NCBI GenBank assembly: GCA_030428945.1
Contig: JAUIEC010000008.1
Location: forward strand, 186,001-250,000
Length of the DNA stretch: 64,000 nucleotides
DNA from: Phycisphaerae bacterium
GTDB lineage: Bacteria; Planctomycetota; Phycisphaerae; UBA1845; Fen-1342
Direction of reading: 5' to 3'
The notes beneath the pieces are model-generated. The model searched no databases and was not told where the DNA came from. It was given only the letters and a program-made list of their open reading frames with translations. The stretch's first letter is position 1. Every line of letters begins with the position of its first letter. This document shows, piece after piece, positions 24,608 to 32,900 of the stretch. The translations under genes were made by a program, and so were the position numbers.

Positions 24608-26926
24608 ATGTTGCGTCGTCGGCTATCCGCCGCGCTGCTGATCAGCGTTTTCACCGGAGTCGGGGCCTGGGCCCAGACCGCCGGGAACCAGGACCTGCCG
24701 GGCGAGGCGCCCAAGGTCGTCAGCTACCGCGGGCATCGCCTGGTCCAGGTCACGCTGGCCACTCCGCAGGACGTCGAGACGATGCTGGCGATCAGCGGCG
24801 ACTTCTGGAGCGAGAGCCTCGGGCTCGGGCAGGTGCCGTTCCGCGTCGCGCCCGAGCGCTTCGCCGACCTGCAGGACAGCGGCCTGCCGTTCGTCGTGCT
24901 GCAGGAGGACATCCAGGCGCTGATCGACCGCGAACGCAGCGGCGTGGCCGGGCGGGCCTGGTTCGACGACTACAAGACCTACGCGGAGATCAACGCGTAC
25001 ATCGACACGCTCGTGGCGTCCGACCCGAACACCGTCACCAAGCTGACGATCGGCACCTCGCTGCAGGGCAACACGATCTACGGCATGGAGATCACCGGCG
25101 CGGGCGGGGCGGCCGGCAAGCCGGCGGTCTTCTTCAACGGCTGTCAGCACGCCCGCGAGTGGATCAGCCCGATGACGAACATGTACATCGCCGATCAACT
25201 CGTGAACGGCTACGGCGTGGATCCCGAGATCACCGCTCTGCTGGACGACGTGACCGTCCTGATCATTCCGATCGTCAACCCCGACGGCTACATGTACACC
25301 CAGTCGGTCCGCCTGTGGCGCAAGAACCGCCGGAACAACGGCGACGGGACCTTCGGCGTCGACCTGAACCGCAACTGGCCGTTCGCCTGGGGGGGCGAAG
25401 GCAGTTCCGGGAGCGGCAGCAGCGAGACCTACCGCGGGCCGTCACCGGCCTCGGAACCGGAAACACAGGCGATCCAGGCCTTCTTCCTGGCGCACCCCGA
25501 GATCATCGCGCACGTCGACTTCCACAGCTTCTCGCAGTTGATCCTGCAGCCGTACGGCCACACCACCGCGCCGCCGCCGCCGCCTGAGCCGGATGGTTCG
25601 CGGTTGATCCAGCTTGGGGCCGACATGGCCGCGGCGATCTTCGACACCAGCGGAATGACCTACATCGACCAGGAGGCGTGGGAACTGTACCCGGCGGCCG
25701 GCACGATGCCGGACTGGGCCTACGATTCGCAGGGCATTCTGAGCTGGACGATCGAACTGCGCGACACCGGCAACGATGGCTTCATCCTGCCGGCCGACCA
25801 GATCATCCCGACCGGGCAGGAGAACTTCGAAGCGATCAAGGTGCTGTTGCGCTTCGCCGCGAAGAAGCTCGACTTCAGCTTCCCGGCCGCGCTTCCGCCG
25901 ACGGTCACCCCGGCCGGCGCGACGACCGTGCAGGTCAACATCGGCGAGATCAACGCCACGCTGGCGGCCGGGACGGCCACGCTGTACGCCCGCGTCGGCA
26001 CGAGCGGGCCGTTCACCGCGACCGCGATGACCGGCGTCGGGGGCGACACCTACGAGGGTCAGCTTCCGGCCGCTGCGTGCGGACAGGTGATCCAGTACTA
26101 CTTCGCGGCCGAGACGACCGTCGGCGACACGGTGACCGAGCCCGAGGACGCTCCGACGACCTACTACCAGGCGCAGGCGCTCGATGTGTTCCCGATCGCC
26201 AGCTATGACATGGAGACCAACGCGGGCTGGAGCGTCAACCTCGACGGAGATGACGACGCCAACACCGGCGTCTGGAACCGGATGGATCCGCAGCCGACCG
26301 CGGCACAGCCCGGTGACGACACCACGCCGGGCGGGACCGACTGCTGGGTGACCGACGGCAACGCCGGTGCCAGTGTCGGTTCGGCCGACATCGACGGCGG
26401 CAAGACCACGCTGTTCTCGCCGGTGCTGGATCTGTCGGCCGCGGGGGATCCGGTGATCAGCTACAACCGCTGGTACTCGAACACGGCCGGCAGCGCCCCG
26501 AACGCGGACGTGTTCCTGGTCGAGGTGACCGACGACGGCAGCAACTGGGTGCTGGCCGAACAGGTCGGTCCGTCCGGTCCGGAGACGTCGGGTGGCTGGA
26601 TCGCGTCCGGCTTCCGGGTGCTGGATCACGTCAGCCTGACCAGCCAGGTGCGGGTGCGATTCGTCGCCTCGGACCTGGGCAGCGGTTCGATCGTCGAGGC
26701 CGCGATCGATGACTTCGACGTGCGGGACGAGGGCTGCTTCGGCGGCGACCCGTGTCCGGGCGATCTGAACGGCGACCTGACGGTCGATCTGAGCGATCTG
26801 GCCACGCTGCTGGCGAACTTCGGCAGCGGCAGCGCGACGCCGGCGGACGGCGACATCGACGGCGACGGCGACGTCGACCTGAGCGACCTGGCCACGCTGC
26901 TGGCGAACTTCGGCGTCAGTTGCTGA
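24608..26926 (+). CDS. Secreted M14 zinc carboxypeptidase with C-terminal dockerin-type repeats
   Basis: Exported metallopeptidase, 772 residues from the ATG at 24608 (GAGGGAG upstream), with a signal peptide ending GAWAQ. The M14 domain (about 120-420) shows the zinc ligands in NGCQHAREWIS (His, Glu) and HVDFHSFSQLIL (His), the NPDGYMYT and DLNRNWPFAWGG substrate-binding parts, and the catalytic Glu in WTIELRDTG. A beta-sandwich region and a DVFLVEVTDDGSNW lectin-like module follow. The last 55 residues hold two GDLNGD...VDLSDLATLLANFG units, a dockerin-like calcium-binding pair common in planctomycete exported proteins and thought to aid surface attachment. It probably degrades protein outside the cell. 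Confidence 0.9.
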   Translation: MLRRRLSAALLISVFTGVGAWAQTAGNQDLPGEAPKVVSYRGHRLVQVTLATPQDVETMLAISGDFWSESLGLGQVPFRVAPERFADLQDSGLPFVVLQEDIQALIDRERSGVAGRAWFDDYKTYAEINAYIDTLVASDPNTVTKLTIGTSLQGNTIYGMEITGAGGAAGKPAVFFNGCQHAREWISPMTNMYIADQLVNGYGVDPEITALLDDVTVLIIPIVNPDGYMYTQSVRLWRKNRRNNGDGTFGVDLNRNWPFAWGGEGSSGSGSSETYRGPSPASEPETQAIQAFFLAHPEIIAHVDFHSFSQLILQPYGHTTAPPPPPEPDGSRLIQLGADMAAAIFDTSGMTYIDQEAWELYPAAGTMPDWAYDSQGILSWTIELRDTGNDGFILPADQIIPTGQENFEAIKVLLRFAAKKLDFSFPAALPPTVTPAGATTVQVNIGEINATLAAGTATLYARVGTSGPFTATAMTGVGGDTYEGQLPAAACGQVIQYYFAAETTVGDTVTEPEDAPTTYYQAQALDVFPIASYDMETNAGWSVNLDGDDDANTGVWNRMDPQPTAAQPGDDTTPGGTDCWVTDGNAGASVGSADIDGGKTTLFSPVLDLSAAGDPVISYNRWYSNTAGSAPNADVFLVEVTDDGSNWVLAEQVGPSGPETSGGWIASGFRVLDHVSLTSQVRVRFVASDLGSGSIVEAAIDDFDVRDEGCFGGDPCPGDLNGDLTVDLSDLATLLANFGSGSATPADGDIDGDGDVDLSDLATLLANFGVSC

Positions 26927-26957
26927 AGTCCGCAGGCCGCTGATCAAGCAAGGCTGG

Positions 26958-26995
26958 AGGGGCGTCATCCTCGCGGGTGGCGCCCCTCTTCTGCT
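26958..26995 (+). terminator. Terminator hairpin after the carboxypeptidase gene
   Basis: AGGGGCG (26958-26964) pairs with CGCCCCT (26981-26987) around a 16-base loop and is followed by CTTCTGCT. It lies 31 bases after the stop. The T-run is poor, so efficiency is uncertain. Confidence 0.5.
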
Positions 26996-27062
26996 GACTC
27001 GTTCCCCGGGGCACCCGCAATTCGTTCGCCCCGGCTCCGGTTCCCCGGTTTGAGGCTCCCGC

Positions 27063-28553
27063 ATGCTGCGCGATCTGTATCGCCCGTCTCTGTCGCTGCT
27101 GACGGACCTGTACCAGTTGACGATGGCCTGCGCGCACTGGAAGAACGGGACCGGCACCCAGGAGGCGGTGTTTCACCTGAGCTTCCGCACCGCGCCGTTT
27201 GGCGGCGGGTATGCGATCGCGGCCGGGCTGCAGCGCGTGGTCGACTTCGTCAGCGGGTTCCGCTTCGACCAGGCCGCGCTCGATTACCTGGCGACGGTAC
27301 CGGCCGGCGACGGGAGCCGGCTGTTTCCGGACGCGTTCCTGGCCGACCTCGGGACGCTTCGGCTCGCCTGCGACCTCGACGCGGTGCCCGAGGGAACGGC
27401 AGTTTTTGCGCACGAGCCGCTCGTTCGGGTCCGGGGACCCCTGGTTCCGTGCCAACTGCTCGAAACGCCGCTGCTGAACCTGCTGGGCTTTCCGACCCTG
27501 GTGGCCACCAAGGCCGCCCGCATCTGCCAGGCGGCCGGTGAGGCCCCGGTGCTGGAGTTCGGGCTGCGGCGGGCCCAGGGCATCGACGGGGCCCTGACGG
27601 CCAGCAGGGCGGCCTACATCGGCGGTTGTGCCGCGACTTCGAACGTCCTGGCCGGGCAGGTCTACGGGATTCCGGTTCGCGGGACGCACGCCCACAGTTG
27701 GGTGATGGCGTTTCCGTCGGAACTGGAGGCGTTCGCCGCCTACGCCGAGGCGCTGCCGAACAACTGCGTGCTGCTGGTGGACACCTACGACACGCTGGCC
27801 GGGGTGCGGAACGCGATCCGGATCGGGCGGCAACTGCGGGCCGCGGGGCACCGCCTGGCCGGGATCCGCCTGGACTCCGGCGACCTGGCGTACCTGAGCG
27901 TCGAGGCCCGCAGGCTGCTGGACGCGGCCGGTTTCGACGACACGCTGATCATGGCCAGCAACGACCTGGACGAGCAGATCATCGCCAGCGTGCGTGGACA
28001 GGGGGGCTGCATCACGGCCTGGGGGGTCGGGACCCGGCTGGCGACGGCAAGCGACGACCCGGCCCTGGGCTGCATCTACAAGATGGGGGCCCTGCGGCGT
28101 GCCGGCGGCGACTGGGAGTACAAGCTGAAGCTGTCGGACCAGACGGTCAAGACGTCGATTCCGGGCGTGCTGCAGGTCCGGCGCTTCCGGGACGCCGATC
28201 GGCTGGTCGGCGACGCGGTCTATGACCTGGCCCATCCGGTGCCGGAGACCTGGGAGATCGTCGACCCGGCCGACGCGAACCGGCATCGGATGCTGGCCGG
28301 CGAACTGGCCTGGCAGGACCTGCTGGTCCCGGTGATTCGCGACGGAGAGGCCGCCTGCGAGGCGGAGGGGCTGGAGGCGATCCGGGCCCGGGCGGCGAGC
28401 CAACTGGCGGGTCTGCATCCGACGATCCGCCGGGTGGTCAACCCGCACGGCTACCCGGTGGGGCTGGAGCGGGGCCTGCACACGCGCAGGACCGAACTGA
28501 TCCGGACGACCCGGGCGGCGGCCGGCGCGACATCGGCGGACCGGGGCGCGTGA
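27063..28553 (+). CDS. pncB: Nicotinate phosphoribosyltransferase
   Basis: Converts nicotinate and PRPP (with ATP) to nicotinate mononucleotide in NAD salvage. The 496-residue product starts [19 protein letters not shown], the conserved NAPRTase N-terminus. It continues with [72 protein letters not shown] (substrate His) and [29 protein letters not shown], covering the PRPP and nicotinate sites. Length and motifs fit the bacterial type found outside Enterobacteria. GAGG precedes the ATG. It stands alone after the carboxypeptidase gene and before the UVR-domain protein. Confidence 0.93.
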   Translation: MLRDLYRPSLSLLTDLYQLTMACAHWKNGTGTQEAVFHLSFRTAPFGGGYAIAAGLQRVVDFVSGFRFDQAALDYLATVPAGDGSRLFPDAFLADLGTLRLACDLDAVPEGTAVFAHEPLVRVRGPLVPCQLLETPLLNLLGFPTLVATKAARICQAAGEAPVLEFGLRRAQGIDGALTASRAAYIGGCAATSNVLAGQVYGIPVRGTHAHSWVMAFPSELEAFAAYAEALPNNCVLLVDTYDTLAGVRNAIRIGRQLRAAGHRLAGIRLDSGDLAYLSVEARRLLDAAGFDDTLIMASNDLDEQIIASVRGQGGCITAWGVGTRLATASDDPALGCIYKMGALRRAGGDWEYKLKLSDQTVKTSIPGVLQVRRFRDADRLVGDAVYDLAHPVPETWEIVDPADANRHRMLAGELAWQDLLVPVIRDGEAACEAEGLEAIRARAASQLAGLHPTIRRVVNPHGYPVGLERGLHTRRTELIRTTRAAAGATSADRGA

Positions 28554-28733
28554 GCGGGGGGGCGAATTCGTACCGGAATCCGGCGGCCGGCGGTGCCGGC
28601 ACGCGGTCACGGCGTCGCGGTCGCGGGGATCGGCAACGGCAGGGCGAACGTTAACGGACCCCGCGACAACTGCGCCCGCCCGGTTGGCGGGGACACTTCA
28701 GGGCCCGCGGTTCGTGGTCGATACATCCACTGC

Positions 28734-29543
28734 ATGGAAACACATTCGGTGGGTTGGGTGATGAACTTCGATCTCGAACGCATCTACCGCGAATGGGGCT
28801 GTCCGCCCGAAGAGCTTTCCGCCCGCGTGATTGCCGGCCAGGACGGGGTCGACATCATCCAGCTACGGGTGGAGCTGGGCATTCTGCAGATGCAGTTGGA
28901 CGGGCGGCCGGACGGTCACGGTTACCGGGGCGGTGCGACGGTCCTCGAGTACCTGCAGGCGCGGGATGCGGAGGACCTGGACGAGGACGCGCACGAGCAG
29001 ATCTGGGCGGATCTGCGGCGTGAGCTGAACCAGTTCAACTATCGCCGGCTGGCGTTCTCTTCGCTGGCGGACGAGGCGGTGCACGAGGACGACACGGAAC
29101 TGATCCGGCTGTACCTGGCCCGCACGCTGCGCGACATCGATCACTGCCTGGCGGTGCTGCGTTTCGCGCAGACGTACGGACGCGAGCACTTCATCGGAAA
29201 CCTGTCGCTGATTCCGACGCTGATCTTCAACCGGGCGAGGTTGCTGGCGAGGCTGCGGGCGGCCGAGTGTCGCTTTGACGAAGCGATCGAAGAGGCGATG
29301 GCCGGCGCGGAAGCGCTGCGGGCTTCGCTCGAATCGGCCGGCTTCGACGAGCAGCAACTGGAAGAGGACGCCGGGATCAGTTACCTGCAGCAGTTCGCCC
29401 GCCGCCTGCGCGAGCAGCACGGCATCCCGCGGACGCTGAAGGAACAACTGTGCCAGGCGATCGAGGCGGAAGACTTCGAGACGGCCGCCAGCCTGCGGGA
29501 CCGCCTCGAAGCCCGCCGCGGCCGGCGCTCGTCGGCAAGCTGA
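28734..29543 (+). CDS. UVR-domain (UvrB/UvrC motif) protein
   Basis: Predicted cytoplasmic protein of 269 residues from the ATG at 28734; a second ATG at 28761 (MNFDLERIYREWGC) is an equally good start, and neither has a strong ribosome-binding site. The C-terminal 30 residues, LKEQLCQAIEAEDFETAASLRDRLEARRG, form a UVR motif as in UvrB, UvrC, ClpC and McsA, a protein-protein contact helix pair. The rest is helical: DIIQLRVELGILQMQLDGRPDG in front, then a helical block NRARLLARLRAAECRFDEAIEEAMAG that looks TPR-like. It probably serves as an adaptor or counts as a regulatory protein; proteins with this layout occur throughout planctomycetes without a known function. Confidence 0.68.
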   Translation: METHSVGWVMNFDLERIYREWGCPPEELSARVIAGQDGVDIIQLRVELGILQMQLDGRPDGHGYRGGATVLEYLQARDAEDLDEDAHEQIWADLRRELNQFNYRRLAFSSLADEAVHEDDTELIRLYLARTLRDIDHCLAVLRFAQTYGREHFIGNLSLIPTLIFNRARLLARLRAAECRFDEAIEEAMAGAEALRASLESAGFDEQQLEEDAGISYLQQFARRLREQHGIPRTLKEQLCQAIEAEDFETAASLRDRLEARRGRRSSAS

Positions 29544-29610
29544 CCGCCGGAAGGGGCACGGGCCGCGAACGTCGCTTCCGCGGTCCTGTTGCTTTTCTGA
29601 CTCCCTCACG

Positions 29611-29647
29611 AAAAAAAGACGAGCCCCCCGCGGGTGCGGGAGGCTCG
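29611..29647 (-). terminator. Rho-independent terminator of the HU-family gene
   Basis: On the minus strand CGAGCCTCCCGCACC pairs with the following GCGGGGGGCTCG, and TCTTTTTTT follows. It ends 42 bases after the stop of the HU-family gene. This is one of the clearest terminators in the window. Confidence 0.85.
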
Positions 29648-29688
29648 CCTGGAATTCGATCGGCGAGGCCGTCGAAGGATCCGGTCTG

Positions 29689-30036
29689 TTAGACCATGTC
29701 CTTGAGGGCCTTGAGCGGGCGGATCTTGACCTGCTTGCTGGCAGGCTTGGCGGGCTTGGTCTGGAGTTCGCCGGTGAACGGGTTCTTCCAGTTCTTGATC
29801 GCCTTCTGGGCGGGCTTCTTGCGGACCTGGATCTTCATCAGGCCGGGGACGGTGAAGATGCCCGGGCCGCGCGAGCCGAGGTCCTTCTTGATCATGCCGT
29901 TGAGGCTGTCGAATACCGCGGCGACGTCCTTCTTGGGCAGGCCGGTGGATTCGGCGAGCGTCGAGAAGATTTCGCTCTTGGTCCGGGGCTTGTTGGCGGC
30001 AGCGGCCGACTTGGCCTTCTTCCTGGCTTTGGCCAT
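29689..30036 (-). CDS. HU/IHF-family DNA-binding protein
   Basis: A 115-residue nucleoid protein. The core TKSEIFSTLAESTGLPKKDVAAVFDSLNGMI (residues 19-49) is the dimerising helix-turn-helix body of HU. FTVPGLMKIQVRKKPAQKAIKNWKNPFTGE is the beta-arm: it has the NPxTGE motif, whose proline intercalates in DNA. Unlike E. coli HU it carries an N-terminal AKARKKAKSAAAANKPR extension and a KPAKPASKQVKIRPLKALKDMV tail rich in Lys and Ala. The ATG has AGGAG upstream (TTTAGGAGTATGCAAG), and a clear terminator follows, so it is a single-gene unit. Confidence 0.92.
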   Translation of the reverse strand: MAKARKKAKSAAAANKPRTKSEIFSTLAESTGLPKKDVAAVFDSLNGMIKKDLGSRGPGIFTVPGLMKIQVRKKPAQKAIKNWKNPFTGELQTKPAKPASKQVKIRPLKALKDMV

Positions 30037-30475
30037 CTTGCATACTCCTAAACGTGACGCGTTGTGCGATCACTTTCCATGTGACCGCGGTTGACAGCGT
30101 GAACCACGAGAGTCGTTTTACCCCTGCAAAACAAGGCTGAAACGCACTTCGCAGAATCCATGCTGCGCGTCAACTTTTCCCACGCGCAGGCCGTTTCGTC
30201 AAGCGTCTTTCATCGAAAAAGTGCCGGAAAGTGCAGAAATACAGGGGTTTTCTGCGTCCGGCAGCGCCAAACCCCCGTATTCCACGCCGTTTTCCACCCG
30301 GGCCTGCGCGCCGCGCAGGGGCCGCCGCGCCCGCCCCCCGGGGCCGCCGACCGCCCCGCGGCGTTGCAACCCCCGGGGGGGTGCTCTACCATTTCCGACT
30401 GGTGAAGCGGACCCCGACGCGTGACCAGGCAGCGAGTGCCCCCCGATTCTGATCGAACTTCTGCCGCTGGCCCGG
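30037..30475. other. Divergent intergenic region (439 bp) with a structured segment
   Basis: Separates the HU-family gene (minus) from the glycosyltransferase gene (plus) and must hold both promoters. No ORF is supported. It carries two mutually exclusive inverted repeats at 30222-30281 (listed separately) and an extremely C/G-rich run at about 30,297-30,385 with a perfect ACCCCCGGGGGGGT palindrome-like core. Confidence 0.5.
30222..30281. promoter_or_regulatory. Nested hairpin with an alternative pairing, possible RNA switch
   Basis: TGCCGGA (30222-30228) pairs with TCCGGCA (30257-30263), enclosing GCAGAAA (30233-30239) pairing with TTTCTGC (30249-30255). The loop side AATACAGGGGTTT (30238-30250) can instead pair, 12 of 13 positions, with AAACCCCCGTATT (30269-30281). 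The two folds exclude each other, as in attenuators and riboswitches. It lies about 195 bases from both flanking starts, so the transcript that carries it is unknown. Confidence 0.4.
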
Positions 30476-31936
30476 GTGGCCTTGTTCGCCTACCTGATCG
30501 TTCTGGCACTGCTGTGTCTGTACGGGCTCCATCGCTACTTCCTCGTTGCCACCTTCGTCCGTGTCCGACAGGCGGACGCGCCGCCGCGGCCCGTGCCGGC
30601 CGAGTGGCCGCGGGTGACCGTGCAGTTGCCGATGTTCAACGAGCGCTACGTCGCCCGCCGCGTGATCGAGCAGGCCTGCCGGCTCGATTACCCCCGCGAC
30701 CGGCTCGAGATCCAGGTGCTCGACGACTCCACCGACGAGACCGTCGAGATCGCCCGCGAGACCGTCGAACGCATGCGGGCGGCCGGCCACGACGTGCGGT
30801 ACCTGCACCGCAGCGACCGGACCGGCTTCAAGGCCGGCGCGCTGGCGGCCGGGCTCGAGGTGGCGAGCGGGGAACTGGTCGCGATCTTCGACGCGGACTT
30901 CCTGCCTCCGGCGGACCTGCTGCGGCGCACGGTGCCGCACTTCGACAGTCCCGGGATCGGCATGGTGCAGTGCCGCTGGGATCACCTGAACCGTGACGAC
31001 TCGGCCCTGACACGGGCCCAGGCCGTGCTGCTGGACGGGCACTTCGTGATCGAGCACACGGCCCGCAATCGCACCGGGCGATTCATGAGCTTCAACGGTA
31101 CGGCCGGCGTCTGGCGCCGCACGGCGATCGATGATGCCGGGGGCTGGTCGCACGATACGCTGACCGAGGATCTCGACCTGTCGTACCGGGCGCAGCTCAA
31201 GGGCTGGGACTTTCTGTACCTGCCGGACCTGACGGCCCCGGCCGAACTGCCGCCGCAGATGGACGCGTTCAAGAGCCAGCAGCACCGCTGGACCAAGGGC
31301 GGGGCCCAGACCTGCGTGAAGCTGCTGCCGAGCGTGCTGCGCAGCAACGAGACCTGGCGGGTCAAGCTCGAGGCGTTCTTCCACCTGACGAGTTGCATTG
31401 TCTACATCCTGATGGTGCTGCTGAGCCTGCTGATCGGTCCGGCCCTGCTGGCCAAGCTGATCATCGTCGAGCCCGAGTCCGGCTGGCGTACGCTGGTGGA
31501 CATGCTGCTGTTCACCGTCGGCACCGGGTCGGCGCTGGCGTTCTACATCGTCAGCCAGTGGCAACTGCAGCGGCGGATGGGCGAGACCGTCAAGACGCTG
31601 CCGGCCGTGATGGCGCTCGGGCTCGGGATTGCGCTGAACAACGCGCTGGCGGCCGGCGAGGGCTTCTTCTCGCGGGCGGGTGAGTTTGTCCGCACGCCGA
31701 AGGCCGGTGATCTGCCGGAAGGCGAGCGGGCGGCGGGTCTGCGGCGCTATCGGCTGGGCGGGCAGTGGAAGGCCTGGATCGAACTGGCGATGGCGGCCTA
31801 CCTGACGGTCTGCCTGGTCAGCCTGTTCTTCTTTGACCACTGGGTCGAGCGGGTCTCGCTGGCGATTCCCTTCGTGCTGCTGTTCATTGCCGGGTACACG
31901 TACGTGGCGCTGGCGAGCTTCCGGACGGCGCGCTGA
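30476..31936 (+). CDS. Processive family 2 glycosyltransferase (cellulose synthase-like)
   Basis: Membrane glycosyltransferase that polymerises or transfers sugar from a nucleotide-sugar donor across the inner membrane. The 486-residue product from a GTG at 30476 has an N-terminal helix (LFAYLIVLALLCLYGLHRYF), then the GT2 domain: VTVQLPMFNE, IQVLDDSTDET (first Asp pair), IFDADFLPP (DxD), GTAGVWRR, THDTLTEDLDLSYR (TED) and QQHRWTKGG (QxxRW), the full processive set. Four more membrane helices follow. In-frame sequence upstream (ILIELLPLARVALFAYL) suggests the true start may lie a few codons earlier. No PilZ domain or partner gene is seen. It resembles glucan or mannan synthases; the product is unknown. 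Confidence 0.88.
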   Translation: MALFAYLIVLALLCLYGLHRYFLVATFVRVRQADAPPRPVPAEWPRVTVQLPMFNERYVARRVIEQACRLDYPRDRLEIQVLDDSTDETVEIARETVERMRAAGHDVRYLHRSDRTGFKAGALAAGLEVASGELVAIFDADFLPPADLLRRTVPHFDSPGIGMVQCRWDHLNRDDSALTRAQAVLLDGHFVIEHTARNRTGRFMSFNGTAGVWRRTAIDDAGGWSHDTLTEDLDLSYRAQLKGWDFLYLPDLTAPAELPPQMDAFKSQQHRWTKGGAQTCVKLLPSVLRSNETWRVKLEAFFHLTSCIVYILMVLLSLLIGPALLAKLIIVEPESGWRTLVDMLLFTVGTGSALAFYIVSQWQLQRRMGETVKTLPAVMALGLGIALNNALAAGEGFFSRAGEFVRTPKAGDLPEGERAAGLRRYRLGGQWKAWIELAMAAYLTVCLVSLFFFDHWVERVSLAIPFVLLFIAGYTYVALASFRTAR

Positions 31937-32242
31937 CCTGCGGTGGAGCCGCTGGCAGGTCGGGCTGCGGGCGATGACCCGTACAGGTGTCGTCCGACGA
32001 AAAATCGAGGCCGCAATGCCGGCCGTGGGTGGAGGTTACGAGCACTTCAGGTGTTTACCCGCTACCGCGGCTGCTGGCTGGCACGGAAAATGAACTTGGG
32101 TGGGGGGGACCCCGGGGACGATCGCGGGGCTTCGAACGGCGGCGGCCGGGTGCCGGGGGGTGCTTGGGTGCAGGGGGGCTGGGGGTGGTGGGGGTGCCGC
32201 GCTCGGGTGGTTCGGCTCCGTTGCCTGCTGCGGCTCGACCGG

Positions 32243-32352
32243 CCACGCGGTGCGGCTCCGCCCTTGTTGATCCACCGGCTGATGGACCTGCCACGCGGTG
32301 CGGCTCCGCCTTTGTTGATCCACCGGCTGATGGACCGGCCACGCTGTGCGGC
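32243..32352. repeat. 48-base tandem repeat, 2.3 copies
   Basis: Units start at 32243 and 32291 with CCACGCGGTGCGGCTCCGCC and run through TTGTTGATCCACCGGCTGATGGACC; a third partial unit begins at 32339 and passes into the hairpin element. The phrase CCACCGGCTGATGGA recurs at about 32,831. Confidence 0.8.
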
Positions 32353-32411
32353 ATCGACGCCCGCAGCTTCCGCGTGGCCGTGATCGCGGTCAGCCGCATC
32401 GATGACGCACC
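32345..32411 (-). repeat. Hairpin repeat element, copy 1 (reverse orientation)
   Basis: Arms TGTGCGGCATCGACGC (32345-32360) and GCATCGATGACGCACC (32396-32411) are inverted to one another with two mismatches. This is the reverse complement of the element found at 32586, 37950, 49898 and 52868. Confidence 0.6.
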
Positions 32412-32420
32412 CTACGGCAA

Positions 32421-32492
32421 GGGAGCGAGGGAGCGAGGGAGCAAGGGAGCGAGGGAGCAAGGGAGCAAGGGAGCGAGGGAGCGAGGAGGCGA
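32421..32492. repeat. GGGAGCRA array, nine eight-base units
   Basis: GGGAGCGAGGGAGCGAGGGA continues as nine consecutive eight-base units, alternating GGGAGCGA and GGGAGCAA, with the last unit degenerate. It directly abuts the reverse hairpin element on its left. Confidence 0.85.
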
Positions 32493-32585
32493 CTGGATTG
32501 CCGGTCTTGTGCCACCGCTCGATGAGCCCATGAGCAGTGCTCTTCCGGAATGCGCGGAGAGACCTGGATCGGCGCGCGGGCGTAG

Positions 32586-32653
32586 GGTGCGTCATCGACG
32601 CGGCCGTCCGCGATTCCATTCGACCCGGGAGACACAGGCGTCGATGCCGCACC
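32586..32653 (+). repeat. Hairpin repeat element, copy 2
   Basis: GGTGCGTCATCGACGC (32586-32601) and GCGTCGATGCCGCACC (32638-32653) form an inverted pair with one mismatch around a 36-base spacer containing CGCGATTCC. It is preceded by GTAGG and followed by GCGTGGC and, 55 bases later, CCCCGACCCTTCCGC. Confidence 0.65.
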
Positions 32654-32900
32654 GCGTGGCTCTTCCGCGTCGCGGTCCTTGTTCCGTGTGGCGGTCAAAC
32701 GCAGTCCCCGACCCTTCCGCCCGCTGCGATCACCCAAGAATGGGGCACCCGCCGCAACCACGGTGCCCCGCATCAATCCCACCCGATTCCGGACAGTATT
32801 GCTCTTGCGTGTCTTTTCTGCGCGCGTCGGCCCACCGGCTGATGGATCGGCGCGCGGCCGTAGGGTGCCGCATCGACGCGTGCGGCGTCCTCTGTTTCGT

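Larger units (their letters stand above)
31937..32900. repeat. Repeat-filled gap between convergent genes (964 bp)
   Basis: No gene is supported here. In order: about 270 bases with G-runs, a 48-base tandem repeat (32,243 on), an inverted-orientation hairpin element (32,345-32,411), nine GGGAGCRA units (32,421-32,492), a degenerate TGCCACCGCTC...GAGCAGTGCTC segment, a forward hairpin element (32,586-32,653) with its CCCCGACCCTTCCGC tail, and a partial hairpin arm at 32,861-32,885. All lie between two gene ends facing each other. Confidence 0.75.

Noticed and set aside
32419..32492. GGGAGCRA array as a CRISPR
   Set aside because: The units are eight bases with no spacers and no cas genes are nearby; it is a simple tandem repeat.
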